Shown here: positions 1 to 58,895 of the stretch, piece after piece
Position numbering within the stretch: position 1 is the first letter of the stretch
Layout: every line of letters begins with the position of its first letter
DNA from: Lumbricus rubellus
Taxonomy: Eukaryota; Annelida; Clitellata; Crassiclitellata; Lumbricidae
Reading direction: 5' to 3'
Length of the DNA: 64,000 nucleotides
Assembly (NCBI GenBank): GCA_945859605.1
Contig: OX243812.1
Coordinates: forward strand, 46,977,147 to 47,041,146
Made by a program: the position numbers and the translations under genes
The notes under the pieces: model-generated
The model's input: only the letters and a program-made list of their open reading frames with translations
Told to the model about the DNA's origin: nothing
Database searches by the model: none

Positions 1-268
1 TGTGAAGTTTTAAATTAAAATTAGTGGAACAAAAGGCATGTAGCAGAACCATTTTACATTGAATTTCAATATGATTACAATGTATATTGCAATGCTCAGT
101 GCACGTGCAGAATATTCATGCGTTGTAAATACATGGTCCAATAACTAAAATAAACCCGGAATTTGCCTCCGCCCCAAACAGAAACCCAGACGAAGGCTTA
201 AAAATCCCGTTCTAATGGAAAAAACCCAGCTGTGGCATCACTTTATGGCGAGCAGTGAGCACGGTAGC

Positions 269-485
269 CAGGGCCGGATTAAGAATTGTTCGGAAAATTT
301 GTTGAGGGATCTTCCGCCAAAAAATTGATGACATTTTTCAGTCGTTTGGTTGAAAACTCGGCAGAATAAAACAATTGTTTCCTTTTTTAAAAATCGCATG
401 TGGGGGACTTTCTAAAGTGTGGGCCTTCTAAAGTGTGGGGCCCCTGTTCGACCGAACATGTTGAACATGCATTAATCTGGCCCTG
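269..485. mobile_element. hAT-like MITE
   Basis: The ends form an inverted repeat: CAGGGCCGGATTAA on the left and its complement ATTAATCTGGCCCTG, with one extra base, on the right. The flanking 8-mers ACGGTAGC and ACGATAGA are similar but differ at two positions, so they could be a decayed 8-bp target duplication. There is no coding content. An 8-bp duplication and CAG ends suit the hAT superfamily. Confidence 0.6.
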
Positions 486-953
486 ACGATAGAGCCAAAT
501 TATAAGCTTATATAAGCCCGTACAACCGAGCACGCGAATCGACCTCTGCCGGTCTGCCCTAGTTACTTGTGTGACTGCCCTGGCTATGTCCTGGCTACAA
601 AAAGTGTCTGGCGCCGCCACTGGGTTCGAATTGCCCTTCTCCGAATTGTCGTTCAGGTCAGAATTTTCCGGGTGCGAATTGTCCTCTCCCAATTTTTCGC
701 TCCAAATTGTCCGCTCCGAATTATCCGTCTCCGAATTGTCCGGCTTCGAATTGTCCGGCTCCGAATTGTTAGGCTCCGAATTGTCCTTATACCACAGTAT
801 AGGCCTATGTAGATGGCACTGAAATCTACCGCTCAAAGAATCTTGACCGGGGATTGCAAAGCGTAAAATGTGTTGCAAAATATTTTTCGCTGACTTCCAA
901 TGTTATTTTCATGCATTTGTTTTTTCAGAATCAATTTTTACACAGTTGAGACA
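486..953. other. Upstream region of the glycosyltransferase-like gene
   Basis: No gene is visible apart from the 15-bp minisatellite. The run TTGTTTTTTCAG ending at 928 looks like a 3' splice site, so the exon carrying the start codon may begin at about 929 after a 5'-UTR intron. Confidence 0.4.
627..786. repeat. 15-bp minisatellite (TTGTCCGGCTCCGAA)n
   Basis: About ten degenerate copies of a 15-bp unit with the core CCGAATTGTCCGGCT lie in tandem. The right-hand copies are the most regular. Reading frames across it on both strands are only a product of the repeat. Confidence 0.85.
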
Positions 954-2282
954 ATGATGAATCTGAAAAAGTTGCACTTCTTCGTGTCAATTGCTCTTCT
1001 ATTCATTGTCTTCACCATTAGCTACCATTTACAGGTTACCTTTTCTTTCAGCCTGACAAGTCAAAAGTTAACAGAACTTAAAATATATATGAACGGGAAT
1101 CGTAGGCCTACTGTCTTCAAATCAAAACCAGTCGTTATCTGGACAAATGACTTTCACATTGCACCAATTCACGATTTGAAAACCTTTTTACAGCCAATGG
1201 GCGTTAGGTTTATTGACAAAAATCTAGATGACACCAGATGTGGTATAACTAAAACTTGTGAAGGACGGAACTCTCTGAAAATTATAAACCCGAAAAATGC
1301 AGAGCATCTTGATCATTCACTGATTCCTAAGTTTTACGCTGCCTATCAAAACGACACAGAAATGCAGACAGTAGACGCTTTCGCCTGTTTTCATGGGTCA
1401 TCACTGTGTGAGTTATTTGAACCGTTCAACAAGAGTCTAATTATACATTCTACAATACGATACGAATATGGACGATTTGAAAACTCAAGATGGAAGCAAT
1501 GGAATGAAAACCTTGCTCGATATGCGTTAATACCCTGGAATGTCGTCGCTGCAAACAATCGATATGATGTTGAATATATAAGATACTTTACAGGAATTCA
1601 ACCTCTGTTACTACCGAGTTTCGGTGGCTACACTAATCAAACCTACAACCCAACAAGAAAAGGATTCCTCTTCGCTCATAACTGGGATCCACAATTCTTT
1701 CCAACTTTTCTCAGAAATTTCACTGAAGCATACACATTGGCGAATAGTTCATATGAAATATGGCCACTAAGAAAAAAGTATCCTAGCTATAAATATTCTG
1801 ACATCGCGACTCATCAAGGAATTGTATACGTGCCGTATCAAGTGTCGGTGATGAGCTTTTTCGAGCAATATCGAATGAACATACCGTTGTTTGCTCCGAC
1901 GATAGAACTTCTCTCTCAGTGGGTTTACAAGTTCGACGTAATGTACGCTAGACGATGGAATTGGTTCTCCAAACGGAAAGCAGACAATTCATCCATTGGA
2001 CCGCACCCGTCCCAGAAATCCGTTCCTGATCCGAATTCTATGGACTTACATGCTATTCGTTACTGGTTGAAATTCTGCGATTATTTTCACTTTCCCCACG
2101 TTACCTATTACAAATCGATATCCGATTTGGCAGAGATCTTAAATAGCATGACGAGAGAAGACTTACAGCAAATTAGTGAACGAATGAAGCAGTTCAATAT
2201 TCAGGAAGAAAAAAGATTACGGGCTCGGTGGAAGAACATACTGTTGGCGATTGCTCAACACAGTAGCAACAGACCTCACTAA
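954..2282 (+). CDS. Putative type II membrane glycosyltransferase-like protein
   Basis: An uninterrupted frame of 442 residues if read from the ATG at 954. An in-frame ATG at 900 exists, but a likely splice acceptor ends at 928 and the 954 start places the basic segment MMNLKK directly before a hydrophobic helix (about residues 7-27), the classic type II signal anchor. The rest is a lumenal domain with several N-glycosylation sequons, paired cysteines near the start and a conserved-looking core (FHGSSLCELFEPFNKS, RYEYGRF, RYFTGI, VYVPYQVSVMSFFEQYRMNIP). I recognise it as resembling uncharacterised glycosyltransferase-like proteins of marine invertebrates; no named family or substrate can be assigned. 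It has no intron in its coding part, unlike the two receptor genes. The stop is followed by AATAAA at 2759. Golgi location is inferred from topology. Confidence 0.75.
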   Translation: MMNLKKLHFFVSIALLFIVFTISYHLQVTFSFSLTSQKLTELKIYMNGNRRPTVFKSKPVVIWTNDFHIAPIHDLKTFLQPMGVRFIDKNLDDTRCGITKTCEGRNSLKIINPKNAEHLDHSLIPKFYAAYQNDTEMQTVDAFACFHGSSLCELFEPFNKSLIIHSTIRYEYGRFENSRWKQWNENLARYALIPWNVVAANNRYDVEYIRYFTGIQPLLLPSFGGYTNQTYNPTRKGFLFAHNWDPQFFPTFLRNFTEAYTLANSSYEIWPLRKKYPSYKYSDIATHQGIVYVPYQVSVMSFFEQYRMNIPLFAPTIELLSQWVYKFDVMYARRWNWFSKRKADNSSIGPHPSQKSVPDPNSMDLHAIRYWLKFCDYFHFPHVTYYKSISDLAEILNSMTREDLQQISERMKQFNIQEEKRLRARWKNILLAIAQHSSNRPH

Positions 2283-2758
2283 GTGTCATGTAAGGAGGTG
2301 GCTATACTAAGTTAGGTTATGGACAGTTACTTTTTCTGGATATATTCGATTATTCGATGCGTTTCGTTTATAATGAAGAACAAGCTGTCAAAGCAATAAG
2401 TTCAAGGCCTAGGCTACTTGCAATTTCATTGCAACTTTTAAGCGTCAGCATTGACATGCCTAATCGACTTCTCTGCATAAGCCAATAATATGGTGTTGAG
2501 TTTAACTTAGTTAAAATACTTTTAACTTTTATCAGTTTGAATAAGAATGAACAGAAAACTTAAAAGAGTAGACCGTCACGCATCGAAGCTCACATGCGAA
2601 AAGCAACCAATGAAACTTAATTGTGCTCCCACTGCAATTTAATGTGAGTTTGTGCATCAATAATAATAATAATTATATCTTAAACCATACGGCAAAGTCG
2701 ATTCTGTGGCGATGTTGCGTTGTGTGCAAGTCTCCCGCGGTCAGAGGCTTTGACACCG

Positions 2759-2764
2759 AATAAA
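2759..2764 (+). terminator. Possible polyadenylation signal AATAAA
   Basis: This is a canonical hexamer about 480 bp after the stop codon of the gene at 954-2282. I did not see an earlier canonical AATAAA on this strand in the interval. An adenine run follows about 30 bp later, at 2785, which may be genomic. Confidence 0.35.
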
Positions 2765-3029
2765 TTTCATTGACGAAATAATTTAAAAAAAAATCTTATG
2801 AGAATGTGGAAGTCATCGCGACTATTTTCAACTCTCAATTCACTTTTAAACCCGAGTTATGGACTATAAATTTCGATGTGGTAGTTGGCGCCTACACAGA
2901 TATTTTAAGAAGAGATTTAAGCTTGCGCCGCCATTATTTAGCAAACGGTTGCATGACGTTATTCTTGACGCTCACAGTATCAATCAAGTTATTAATAGGC
3001 GCTCTTAGTGCATAAACCATAGACTAGAG

Positions 3030-3580
3030 CAGTGGTTCTCAAACTTCTGCAGGCCGCGGACCGGCAATAATTTATTTGGGAAGCTCGCGGACCACTAACT
3101 TTAATGGCAAGCACAAACATAAAAAACTAATTATAGGCAGGCGCGGATTTAGAGGGGGCGGAGCCGGCGTACGCCCCCCCCTAAACCTGCAGCAAATGTT
3201 CTCAAAATAAACTGACCTAAAACTAATATAATTGCAATTTGGGAATAGGATGTTTGAAGTAGGCCTAGCTGGACCGGCAGAATGGAGCTCTCTTACCGTA
3301 TTATGTATCCAAATATTACCACAATAATTCACATTTTGCTGCTCATTTCTGTCACGGCTTGCAGTGTTGAACGAGCAAATTCTAGTCTGTGATTTGTGAA
3401 GTCGTGTTTCCGAAGTAAGCTTACAATGAACGAGGACAGATTTAATGCGCTCATTTTATTGTTTGTCCACAAGGACATCAAGTTAGACATTGATGACATT
3501 ATCAAGGCCTACGCCAGAAAGCATCCAAGGAGAATGACACTGCTTAATCCACTGGCATGTGACACTTAATTAGGCTATTT
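3030..3580 (+). mobile_element. hAT transposon remnant
   Basis: It opens with CAGTGGTTCTCAAACTT, a typical hAT terminal sequence, and ends in the degraded C-terminal part of a hAT transposase. A separate piece at 3140-3190 (CAGGCGCGGATTTAG followed by a C-rich complement) may be an unrelated MITE scrap inserted in it. I could not find the right terminus. Confidence 0.55.
3282..3569 (+). pseudogene. hAT transposase C-terminal (dimerisation) fragment
   Basis: One frame reads like the C-terminal dimerisation region of hAT and ZMYM-type transposases: YPNITTIIHILLLISVTACSVER, then a TGA at 3390-3392, then in the same frame RSKLTMNEDRFNALILLF, the acidic IDDIIKAYA and KHPRRM before the stop. In the family the position of the TGA is normally an arginine-type codon, so this looks like a CGA to TGA decay. 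The front of the transposase is missing. Confidence 0.7.
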
Positions 3581-4037
3581 CCTTTTTGGATCAAGGGTTG
3601 CATGATCAAAACCGATAACTGATTTATAATCGTTTCACTGTTAACCTTCAGTGGAGACTGGAGACCAGTGGTTTTATATGAGAAACTATATATTTTTAAA
3701 AAGTTCCATAACATTTCTATAAAAGGATCATTATATATATAGTGTGGCGTGATCTAATTTCATATATTTTATTGCTCATACAGTAGGCTAACTGTCCACA
3801 ATGCACGTTTTTCAGGTTAATATTAGATCTATGCTGTTTAATTCCAGTGAAATATAGAAACATTTATATAAATTGAAAATTATAGACCGTATAGAACTTT
3901 AAGTCAACGTAAGCAGAATGACTGGTTAATAACTATTCTAAAACGCACCCTACAGGCTGTGTCGTGACCCAATATCATAATGTGTGTGCACGGGCTTTTT
4001 CATTAAACTAAACTGTTGATAAATTTTGATCCTATAG

Positions 4038-5550
4038 CAGGGCGCAACCAGAAAATTTTCCTGGGGGTGCTCAGAATTATTATAAGCGCCGAAGGTGTGA
4101 ATCTGCGAGTGCCGAAGGCTCGAAGCCAATGCCGACTAGAGGGTTTAGGGGAGCGTCGTATGGTCCCCCAAGGGGGTCTGGGGCGGAGCCCCAGAAACCA
4201 AAGAATTTTGTACTTTTGACATCAGCTAGAGCACGTTTCAGGCTCTTGTTTGCCAGCTGTTTTTATGAGTGATAAAGTCATGAAAACTTCTGAAAACCAT
4301 GCTTTGAGACTTCAAAAATGTTCTTTCTCATTTGTTTCGATAAGACAAAGGGTAGGCCTATTAGACCTATAGCTCGCGAGTGGCAGAATTAATAACCAGT
4401 ATTTAATCTAGCCCCTCTCCCAATAACCAGTGTTTTATCTAGTCCCTTCTCTGTAAATCAAGGTTTCTGGGGGGAAAGCGAGCATCCGACGGAAAAGGGC
4501 AGGGGCTTTAGGAGGGGATGTGCACATCCACAACAGAAATTTTCTAATTTCCACACTGAAATGGCAGCATTTCAAGCTGCCGTCTAAAGCAAAATTGCTA
4601 TACTACTAAATTTTCAGTGCTGATAAGATTGGTCTAAACTTCATTGAATAAACTCAGAATTATCAAAAACATTATTTTTTTAGTTCCACGTTTATTATGG
4701 TACCATTTTAAGATGTCAACTCAGCAAAATAACTATTACTTCAGTGCTGATAAAAAAGAGAAATTTCAGATTTCAACATCGGTTTAAAACTTGAGTGTTG
4801 CCTCACAATTACTTAGCCTACGTCTCCTAAATATCCGCCCATGACAGTAAGTTATGCACATTATAATATCATACGATAGTATCATAATTATATTTAAAAA
4901 ATAAATAATAAAATTATAATTATATTATATAGTAGGAAATAAGATCATGGTATAATATGGCAGTCCATGTAATACAATATGATTAACAGCAACTAAAAAC
5001 TATCATTTTGTCAAATTTTCTGGGGAAAAGTTTTTATTTCTGAGCGCTTTCTCCGCTGGAAATGTCAAAGTCAAACAAAGCTGAATAACTATATATTATT
5101 ATAATATTAAGTTGAAGGAAACAATTCTCAATTAGGCCTTAATAAAAACAGCACACTATCAATTATGTTGTAACTGTTGTAACCTATTATCAATAAATTG
5201 GCGAGACACTGCAATGTAATGGCATTGGCATATCATTTGCGCTTTAAATTCATCAAATTCATTAAATTCTCGAGACCCCAGACAAACTCAGGTAGACCAG
5301 CTAAACACTGAAATCTAGTGCTTTATGAACCATGAAATTGACTAAGATTATAATACCACAGTGATAGGCCTAATACAGACGAATGAAGGAACATGCTTGA
5401 TTGTGTAATCTGAAAGACTGAAAGAGCGAAATGACCCCTACCCCCACATCTCCCACAAAAACTCATCGGACTTGGAAAAATTGCGTGGGTCACCTTTTTA
5501 GCCCTGGGGGGTGCTCAAGCACCCCCCAGCACCCCCTAGTTGCGCCACTG
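4038..5550. mobile_element. hAT-type non-autonomous element, 1513 bp
   Basis: The perfect 8-bp target duplication TCCTATAG lies at 4030-4037 and 5551-5558. The termini are CAGGGCGCAACCAG on the left and the complement of CAGTGGCGCAACTAG on the right, followed inward by G-rich and C-rich segments. A subterminal block at about 4080-4195 is homologous to the right end of the element at 12341-14517 in inverted orientation. The interior is AT-rich and non-coding. Confidence 0.85.
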
Positions 5551-6184
5551 TCCTATAGCTATTTCGCAATAATGTGTTTTCGTAAATCGTAGCCTACTAC
5601 GAGTGAAATCAATAGGCTACACCAGCACCATAAAAAGCGTGATGATCTTACTAGCAAAGAAAACGCAATAGGCTATACACTGTAGCCTATACATAGGTCT
5701 ACATAGGCTACATACGGTATAGCCTATAAATTAGGCCTATGTCGCGTACAATTCGTATTTCAATGACTTGAAAAAACACGCTGCTCAATTATTTTCACGA
5801 ATTCCTTTCTAAAGATATATATTTGGAAATGGTGACCACAGTAAGTTGGTTGTTCCATTCATCTAGTGTTTCTTATGCATTACCTGGGTGTGAGATTTTC
5901 CTGTCTTAGCTCAACACAGCTTTATCATACGTAGTCAAACTCACTTTTTAAGTGAAATCTTATACGCAAGATTCTTTAATTTCGCTGCTTTAGATCCATT
6001 TCTAGGTAGTTCTATGCCTAATATTGCAACATCCTATTAGTTATCAGTGTCAGTTGTTCTACATTCTCACCTACATTAGCTTGAACTTCGGCCGGTTCTG
6101 AAATCATATTTAACTGACAGACTCAGCAGTTGGATTACGTCAGGGTTGGCATCATTTTGTCTTGGCTTCTGCAAGTAATGCCTA
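5551..6184. other. Non-coding, 3' flank of gene A
   Basis: No gene is seen. It carries several copies of the TAGGCCTA/TAGGCTA motif and lies between the 4038 element and the end of the minus-strand phosphatase gene. Confidence 0.4.
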
Positions 6185-6190
6185 TTTATT
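6185..6190 (-). terminator. Candidate polyadenylation signal of gene A
   Basis: AATAAA on the minus strand, about 310 bp beyond the TGA at 6501. This is a plausible 3'-UTR length, but no transcript data support it. Confidence 0.35.
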
Positions 6191-6500
6191 ATCTGCAAAA
6201 TGGACCCGTTCTTACAAAATCTGTCACGAACTGAAATGGTAAAGCATAGACTAAGTCGGTCAATATGAGAATGAGAATGGAGTCAATGAATTCATTAGAT
6301 GGCATTGCCGTTCCGACGAAACTTGTAAACTTGTATTTTATCGTAACTGAACCAGAATTTATGCAAAATTATACAATACACTGTGAGATTGAGATTCACG
6401 TCTAGTTCCTGATAAAGAAAGCACAGTTCCGTATGGAATCATCAATATCAATTCCATTTTATAACGAAGCAAAACTCCATAAGTTGCAGATGGTAAGTCT

Positions 6501-29422
<22,922 letters not shown>

Positions 29423-30282
29423 TATACAATGTAGAAAAACAGCACCTGTAACAGAAAAATCAGACATTATTGACAATTATAATAATTATTATTGATATAT
29501 ATCAAATCATGTGAAAGTGACACTGGAAAAACTCTCAATGACAAAACACAGCAACCCAATAATATTTAAATCGTCATTATGGAGGGATGGGTCATGCAGA
29601 ATATGTCTACCACCAAATAAGCTACATTGGTTATAGAGCGTAGGCTGCAGATATTCAAGCGCCTTCGTGTTTTAGAAAGCGAATGGATCGCGGTTCACCT
29701 CTCGAAGCGGACTTACTGAACAGAGACGTTTAACCATTTAACTCTCGGGTTCTTCAAACGGACACAAAGGATTTCAACCGATAAGTTAACTGAAAGGCAG
29801 TGAAAGCTGAGAACTTTCGATTATATTCCGTCGCTGGACCTGTATAAAATGTAGGCTACATCATCACTACGCTAAGCAAAATGTATCTATAGAACAGTTG
29901 TAATAAAGAACAGGAAGACCTAAACACGTGTTAATCCGGACCGTGGACGTTTTGGGGATAGCAGCCGCGAAATGTCACCGCTATTATCTCACTTGGGTCT
30001 TGCGTGTCGTGTTCAGGGTCAAATTGACTACGTCTTATTATGGTCTCAATCATATCAGATTTGAAACATCAACTTTATACTTCAACCACAATTTCTCGCA
30101 TTGAGACTAGCAGTTGAGTTCATTTGAAGAGTGGCATGCCTTATAGTACAATACAAGAACGATAAATTACGCTGAGCATGGATTCATGACCTAATCATTG
30201 ATAATTAATGAGAGATATGGCGCAAAGAAAGAAAATTAGAGAGTTAAAGAAGGAGACACCAGGAAGCAAAGAGCAATTAGTC

Positions 30283-30330
30283 TACATGAACAGGAAGTAG
30301 GAATTGCGATTCCTTCTTCCTGTTCATGTA
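30283..30330. repeat. Near-perfect 22-bp-arm hairpin
   Basis: The arms TACATGAACAGGAAGTAGGA and their complement enclose a TGCG loop, with one mismatch. Each arm carries the ETS-like core AGGAAG. Confidence 0.8.
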
Positions 30331-31057
30331 CATGTAACTGTCGTTTTTCACAAGGCATAGGTCTATTTAAAGACCGTTTGAACCGTCAGTCTTACCGATA
30401 ACAATAGTAGACATAGGGTTTATGTTGGCTAGAGCATGGAGGATCAACAGTTACATACCTTGATCGTGGCGAAATTTTTGAAGACTAAATAAGATACTTT
30501 TCTAATCACATCATTGTTCTATCACCAATAAATCTGCTAATGTCCACCACCATAAGGTTTTACTTGTATTTAAAATAAATAATCCTATTCAAACTGTGCA
30601 CAAATGTAAAGATATGGGCGTTGCGTGCACGGTGGTATTGGCTTCAGTGTAGATTAGGCCTATAGGTTAGGCATAGGCTATACACGTGAATACATCACGC
30701 TCGACTGCACACTCAGGCCTGTGCTTCCACACAAAGCAAACTTCTTCGCCATATTATTTATACGATATCTCGAAAAGTAAATAATTATTAATAGCTTCGT
30801 GCAAGTTATGTATAGGCTACCACAGCCTACCCGCCGCATTTAACCACGATCGTTCATTAAAAGTTCACAAGAAAACGCGTGTGTGGAAAGAACAACTGCT
30901 AGACGGCTCTTGTAAGCAAGGTAACTTTTGAGATTTGATCCAAATTATCATAGAGGGCGCTACTAAATTTGGGTCCATGATTGATATGCTAATTTAATTT
31001 TAAAATAGGGAAATTAATTAAAATATTATTTTTTTATTAAAAAGTCGTCGGTGAAAT

Positions 31058-31325
31058 CAGGGCTGAAAGTGAGTCGATGCCGGGTCTGCGACCCGGCATC
31101 GATTTTCGAGACCTGCTATTGTCGGGTCTCAGCAGGGTCGCAAAAAAGGTCGCCAGGTGCCAAAACTTGGTAAAAATGATAGGATTTTGGATAATTTTGG
31201 ACAAATTACTAAACAAAATGGTAGGATTTTGGATAATTTTGGACAAATTACTCAAAACAACGGGTCAAAGGCGTGCTCGTCCGCCAAAGTGAGACCCGGC
31301 AACTTTCCCAAACCACTTTCAACTT
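31058..31325. repeat. Dispersed repeat, copy 2
   Basis: The ends are GGCTGAAAGTG and the complement CACTTTC. The interior carries GATGCCGGGTC palindromes and a duplicated GGATAATTTTGGACAAATTA. It matches 12863-13160 in inverted orientation. Confidence 0.7.
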
Positions 31326-31949
31326 CTCCAAGAAGTTGAAGAATAGGCCTACAAATTACCTGAGTTTGTATGAATCTAAACATTTATATAGAAAATCATA
31401 TACACAGATTTTGCGGTTGATTAGCAAACTAATCAATGAGGACAGTGAGTTCGCTTTTCAGAAGCCGCATCAGATTTTGATTTGAATAGCCGAAGATCAG
31501 CGTGACTTATTGTAGTCCTACTGTCATCCAACATCGAGGGCGACCAAGGTAAGAGGCGCACTATACTCAACCTGCACTGCGCCTTACTGTTACGTAGCAA
31601 AAATATGATAATTATTAAACCGTTATTTCTTATGATACAATGCTCAAACTATCGTTTCATATGCTTAGTGTATGACATCGTGATTTTGCAATACCGTGGC
31701 AGTATTCTCATGGTTTGCTTGACTGACCGCACATAATACCTTAAACACGACTTCTAACTTCTTAAGACGAGCATGGACTTGTGGCGACAATGCCATATCG
31801 TTGTTAAAGAATCTAGGCCTATAGAGATCATGCATGCACGAAGGCTAACTTCCTGGTTGACAATAATTCTGCATAATAAGGTCTGTTATCGTAGGCCTAA
31901 TAATTATGTCATAAAATATTATGTTAGTCATCTGTTTGAATACCTTTGA

Positions 31950-32640
31950 CGCAATCGTTTAAATATTCAAATGGTGGAACCAGTGGCGCTCTCAGTCTCA
32001 GCACGGATATTCGGGTAAAGAAATGCCTTTGAAGAATGAAGCACTGATGATGAAAATCAAGAAATGTGTTTAGCTTATAGCGAGGGAGGAAAGTCAATTC
32101 AAATGGAGGGGCCAACCACAGTAAACTCCCGATGCTGGGTAAATACAGTCCTAGTCCTGGGAACAAACGGATCAAGGCGATCAGCAGTGCATAACGGGCG
32201 AGATGAAGATGCGAAAACAACAGCTTTTGTATTTAGTCAGAGGGGTATTGAAGAGCAATTCTCAACTGCGATTTGGAACCAGAAAGAGGATCTTCTTGTG
32301 GATGCGAGCAGAGCAGGCCTTTCGGCATAATATTTAGTGATAAGTGCAAAGCAGGGAGTGGGAATTGAAGTATTTATGACCGAATGAAATGGGTGAATGA
32401 CGCTGCTTCGGGAGGCCCATAAGAAGTGATTTGCAGTAGTCTAGTCCAAGTGGGAACTGACAAAAGTATGAACCATGAGAGTAAAGACAGACCTATTGTC
32501 GGATGGCTCGAAGCCGCCTCAGTTGAAAGGAGCGGGTCAGATTAGATAATTTTATGTGCTCCACGAACGTGATGGATGAGTCAAGTGTGCCGCGTAAGTT
32601 ACAGATCGATTTGTGTTCACATTGTCACATGCAACTGACA
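31950..32640 (-). mobile_element. Degenerate CR1-like LINE fragment
   Basis: The minus strand, read across frameshifts, shows LRRLRAIRQ, LDYCKSLLMGLP and later RPLCTADRLDPFVPRTRTV then VVGPSI. Each lines up with the better-preserved LINE at 57405-58500. Stops and shifts make it non-functional. Confidence 0.65.
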
Positions 32641-33261
32641 GTATAAGCCTAACTTACTGTTGCATGATTGTATTTCAAATGACATGAGTTATATGCTACG
32701 GTACTTGAGGATTTGTGTCAACAATACCTGAGTCAGTGACTCTGTTTGCTGCAATCTTGGGAACTATTGCGCAATGTGCATGCTATCCGAAAGAGGATTC
32801 TCTAACGCTTCACTAAGTTCTCTGATGCGTTAAAATTTGCTTTGCAAAATGTCAACGAGGCGTTGAGCCTTGGGGCTTTCCAATCTAAATTCCTGAACAG
32901 TGAAGAATAAAAGCGCAGGCGGTGGATTTTTGACGTTAGCCCTGTATCGCAATATTATACGGGCACCGTGATCTGGCGAAATTAAGCTTTGAGTAGGCCT
33001 ATAATTTTGTACAAAGGGAAAGGCGCCAAACTATAGTAGGCCTATCTACATGTATGTGTCTGATTTCCATCCGTGAGCAAGCTGGTGCTCAGCGCTTGAC
33101 TTTCGAGTTGCTCCGTGCAAGTCTGGAGATCACGATCACGATCGATTGCTTCTACGCTGTTTTACCATTTTAGGCTACTTGTATATTTTACAGGCATTTT
33201 CAGTTCATGCTGCTGTCTTTAACCAGCATCGCTATTTCGAATAAACTTCCAAGCAGTTGAA

Positions 33262-57187
<23,926 letters not shown>

Positions 57188-57404
57188 CGAAATAATTTTA
57201 TCTCTTTCTGCTACAAATTAATTGCTTTCTGCTCCTAGCAGCAGGTTGGAAGTTAACAATTTTTAATTATTGTCTAATTACAATCTTTGAGATTTACACA
57301 GCACTCAAAAGAAGTTTAGTAAGTCATGGATAAGCTTTAAAACATCGAGTCAGTCAAACAAAATTGATAGGTGGTCAAGCTCAGGTTTTAGTTTGATTTC
57401 GAGT

Positions 57405-58500
57405 TCTCATTTTTTGTATTGTATTGTATTTAAACATTTATAAAGCGCCTCTAGTAGGGTGAACCGTTCAGAGGCGCTCCCAGTGCGCAAGGCCCAGCGA
57501 GAAGAAACAGGTTTTGAGAAGAGACAAAGCAGAGGAGAGACTACCAGAAAGAAGTGTAGAGCAAACAGAAGGAGAGAGGGCATTCCAAAGAGAAGGACCA
57601 ATTGAGACAAATGATCGAGACTGAGCCATAACAGTTCTAGACCGAGGAACCAAGAGGTCAAATCTGTTGGATGAACGAAGTGGACGGTGGGAGGAAGCTG
57701 AGTGAGGACGAAGTAAAACATTAGTGAGATATTTTGGGGCAAGACCCCGTTGAGCCTTTATGATCAGAGTGAGGATCGTAAATTGTGTGCGAGCACGGAG
57801 AGTAAGCCAGTGAAGTTCATGAAACATAAAGGTAGAGATGTGAGAGTACTTGGGAAGGCGGGCAATCAATCTAGCAGCTGAGTTGAGAACCGACTGAATC
57901 GGTGAAAGACGAACTTTGGGAAGACCAATGAGGAGAGCATTGCAGTAGTCAATTCGTGAACATATAAAAGCATGAATTAAGGTAGTGAAGATGGAGGAGG
58001 AGACAGAGCGACGAATGGCTCTGAGACGTCTTAAATGAAAATACGACGAGCGTGTCACATTGGAAATATGCTCAGTAAAGGTAAGTGAGCTATCAATTAC
58101 AACACCCAGATCCCGAACACTTGAAGAGAAGGAAAACAGCGGAAATTTTTCAGAGAGCAGAATGAAATCAAGCTTCTGAAGCTGCTGGGGAGTACCTAGC
58201 CAGATAAATTGAGTCTTTGAAGTATTAAGCGAAAGGCGATTTGAAGACATCCATGAGTGGAGATGATTAGTAAGGGATTCAATAAGAGCAACTAATAGCA
58301 GCTGGGAAGATGAGGGACCATGGACAAAAGCCTGAACATCATCAGCAAATAGATGGCCAGCAGCACTACAAATCGGAAAAAGAGAAGAGATGTCGGCCGT
58401 GTAAAGAATAAATAGGAGAGGTCCAAGAACTGAACCTTGAGGTACACCCAGATTAACATGAACCCATTGATGGCTGGGCGTGGTAACAATCAGGCGTCAA
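57405..58500 (-). mobile_element. 5'-truncated CR1-like LINE
   Basis: The minus strand encodes the last part of a reverse transcriptase: VPQGSVLGPLLFILYTADIS, FADD (58339-58350, the catalytic box), RDLGVVIDSSLTF, RRLRAIRR, RIDYCNALLIGLP and a C-terminal domain ending at 57468. The element starts abruptly near 58500, typical of aborted reverse transcription. The 3' end is a short (CAATA)n tail at 57405-57430. Confidence 0.88.
57468..58497 (-). pseudogene. LINE reverse transcriptase C-terminal part
   Basis: The frame is open from about 58497 to the TGA before 57468 and would give about 340 residues without endonuclease, fingers or a start codon, so it is a fragment. It resembles CR1/L2-type LINEs. 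The degraded copy at 31950-32640 is the same family. Confidence 0.85.
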
Positions 58501-58895
58501 CTACGGATGTTGTTTAGAATTTGGAACAGCCTGAGAGGTAAAACGAATACGATGAATCAAAATACTTTAAGATTTTTTTGCCGCAATTCTATGTAGCCCT
58601 ACATGTATAGGCTATTTATATATTATGGGGAGACAGTGGGTGCATCTAAGTCTAAGACATTGCGCGTCTCTTTTGAGACTCATGTGAACTTATAATTATT
58701 CTGAATAGTCAATCTTTTTCTTCTCTTCAAGACTCGATCATCAGACACAACATATTGGTGATGTCCAGTGAATTCGTAAAGAACGAACAGCTGCAGGCGA
58801 TCCATATAACGGAAGCAATCGTATGAAATGGAGCCGTAATGCAAGCGCTGCATGCGTAACTTTTGAAGGAAAGTAACAGATAACAGTTGACAGTT

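Larger units (their letters stand above)
29423..33261. promoter_or_regulatory. Divergent upstream interval of genes A and B
   Basis: This 3.8-kb stretch separates the two start codons and so must hold both promoters, or both 5'-UTR exon sets. Visible in it are the acceptor for gene A exon 1 (edge 29446), a hairpin at 30283-30330, a dispersed repeat at 31058, a LINE fragment at 31950-32640, and pyrimidine-rich acceptor-like runs before the gene B ATG (TATTTTACAG near 33190). No TATA box is assigned. Confidence 0.5.

Noticed and set aside
2806..3015. 69-codon plus-strand frame after the glycosyltransferase-like gene
   Set aside because: No similarity, no splice context, short, next to a transposon remnant.
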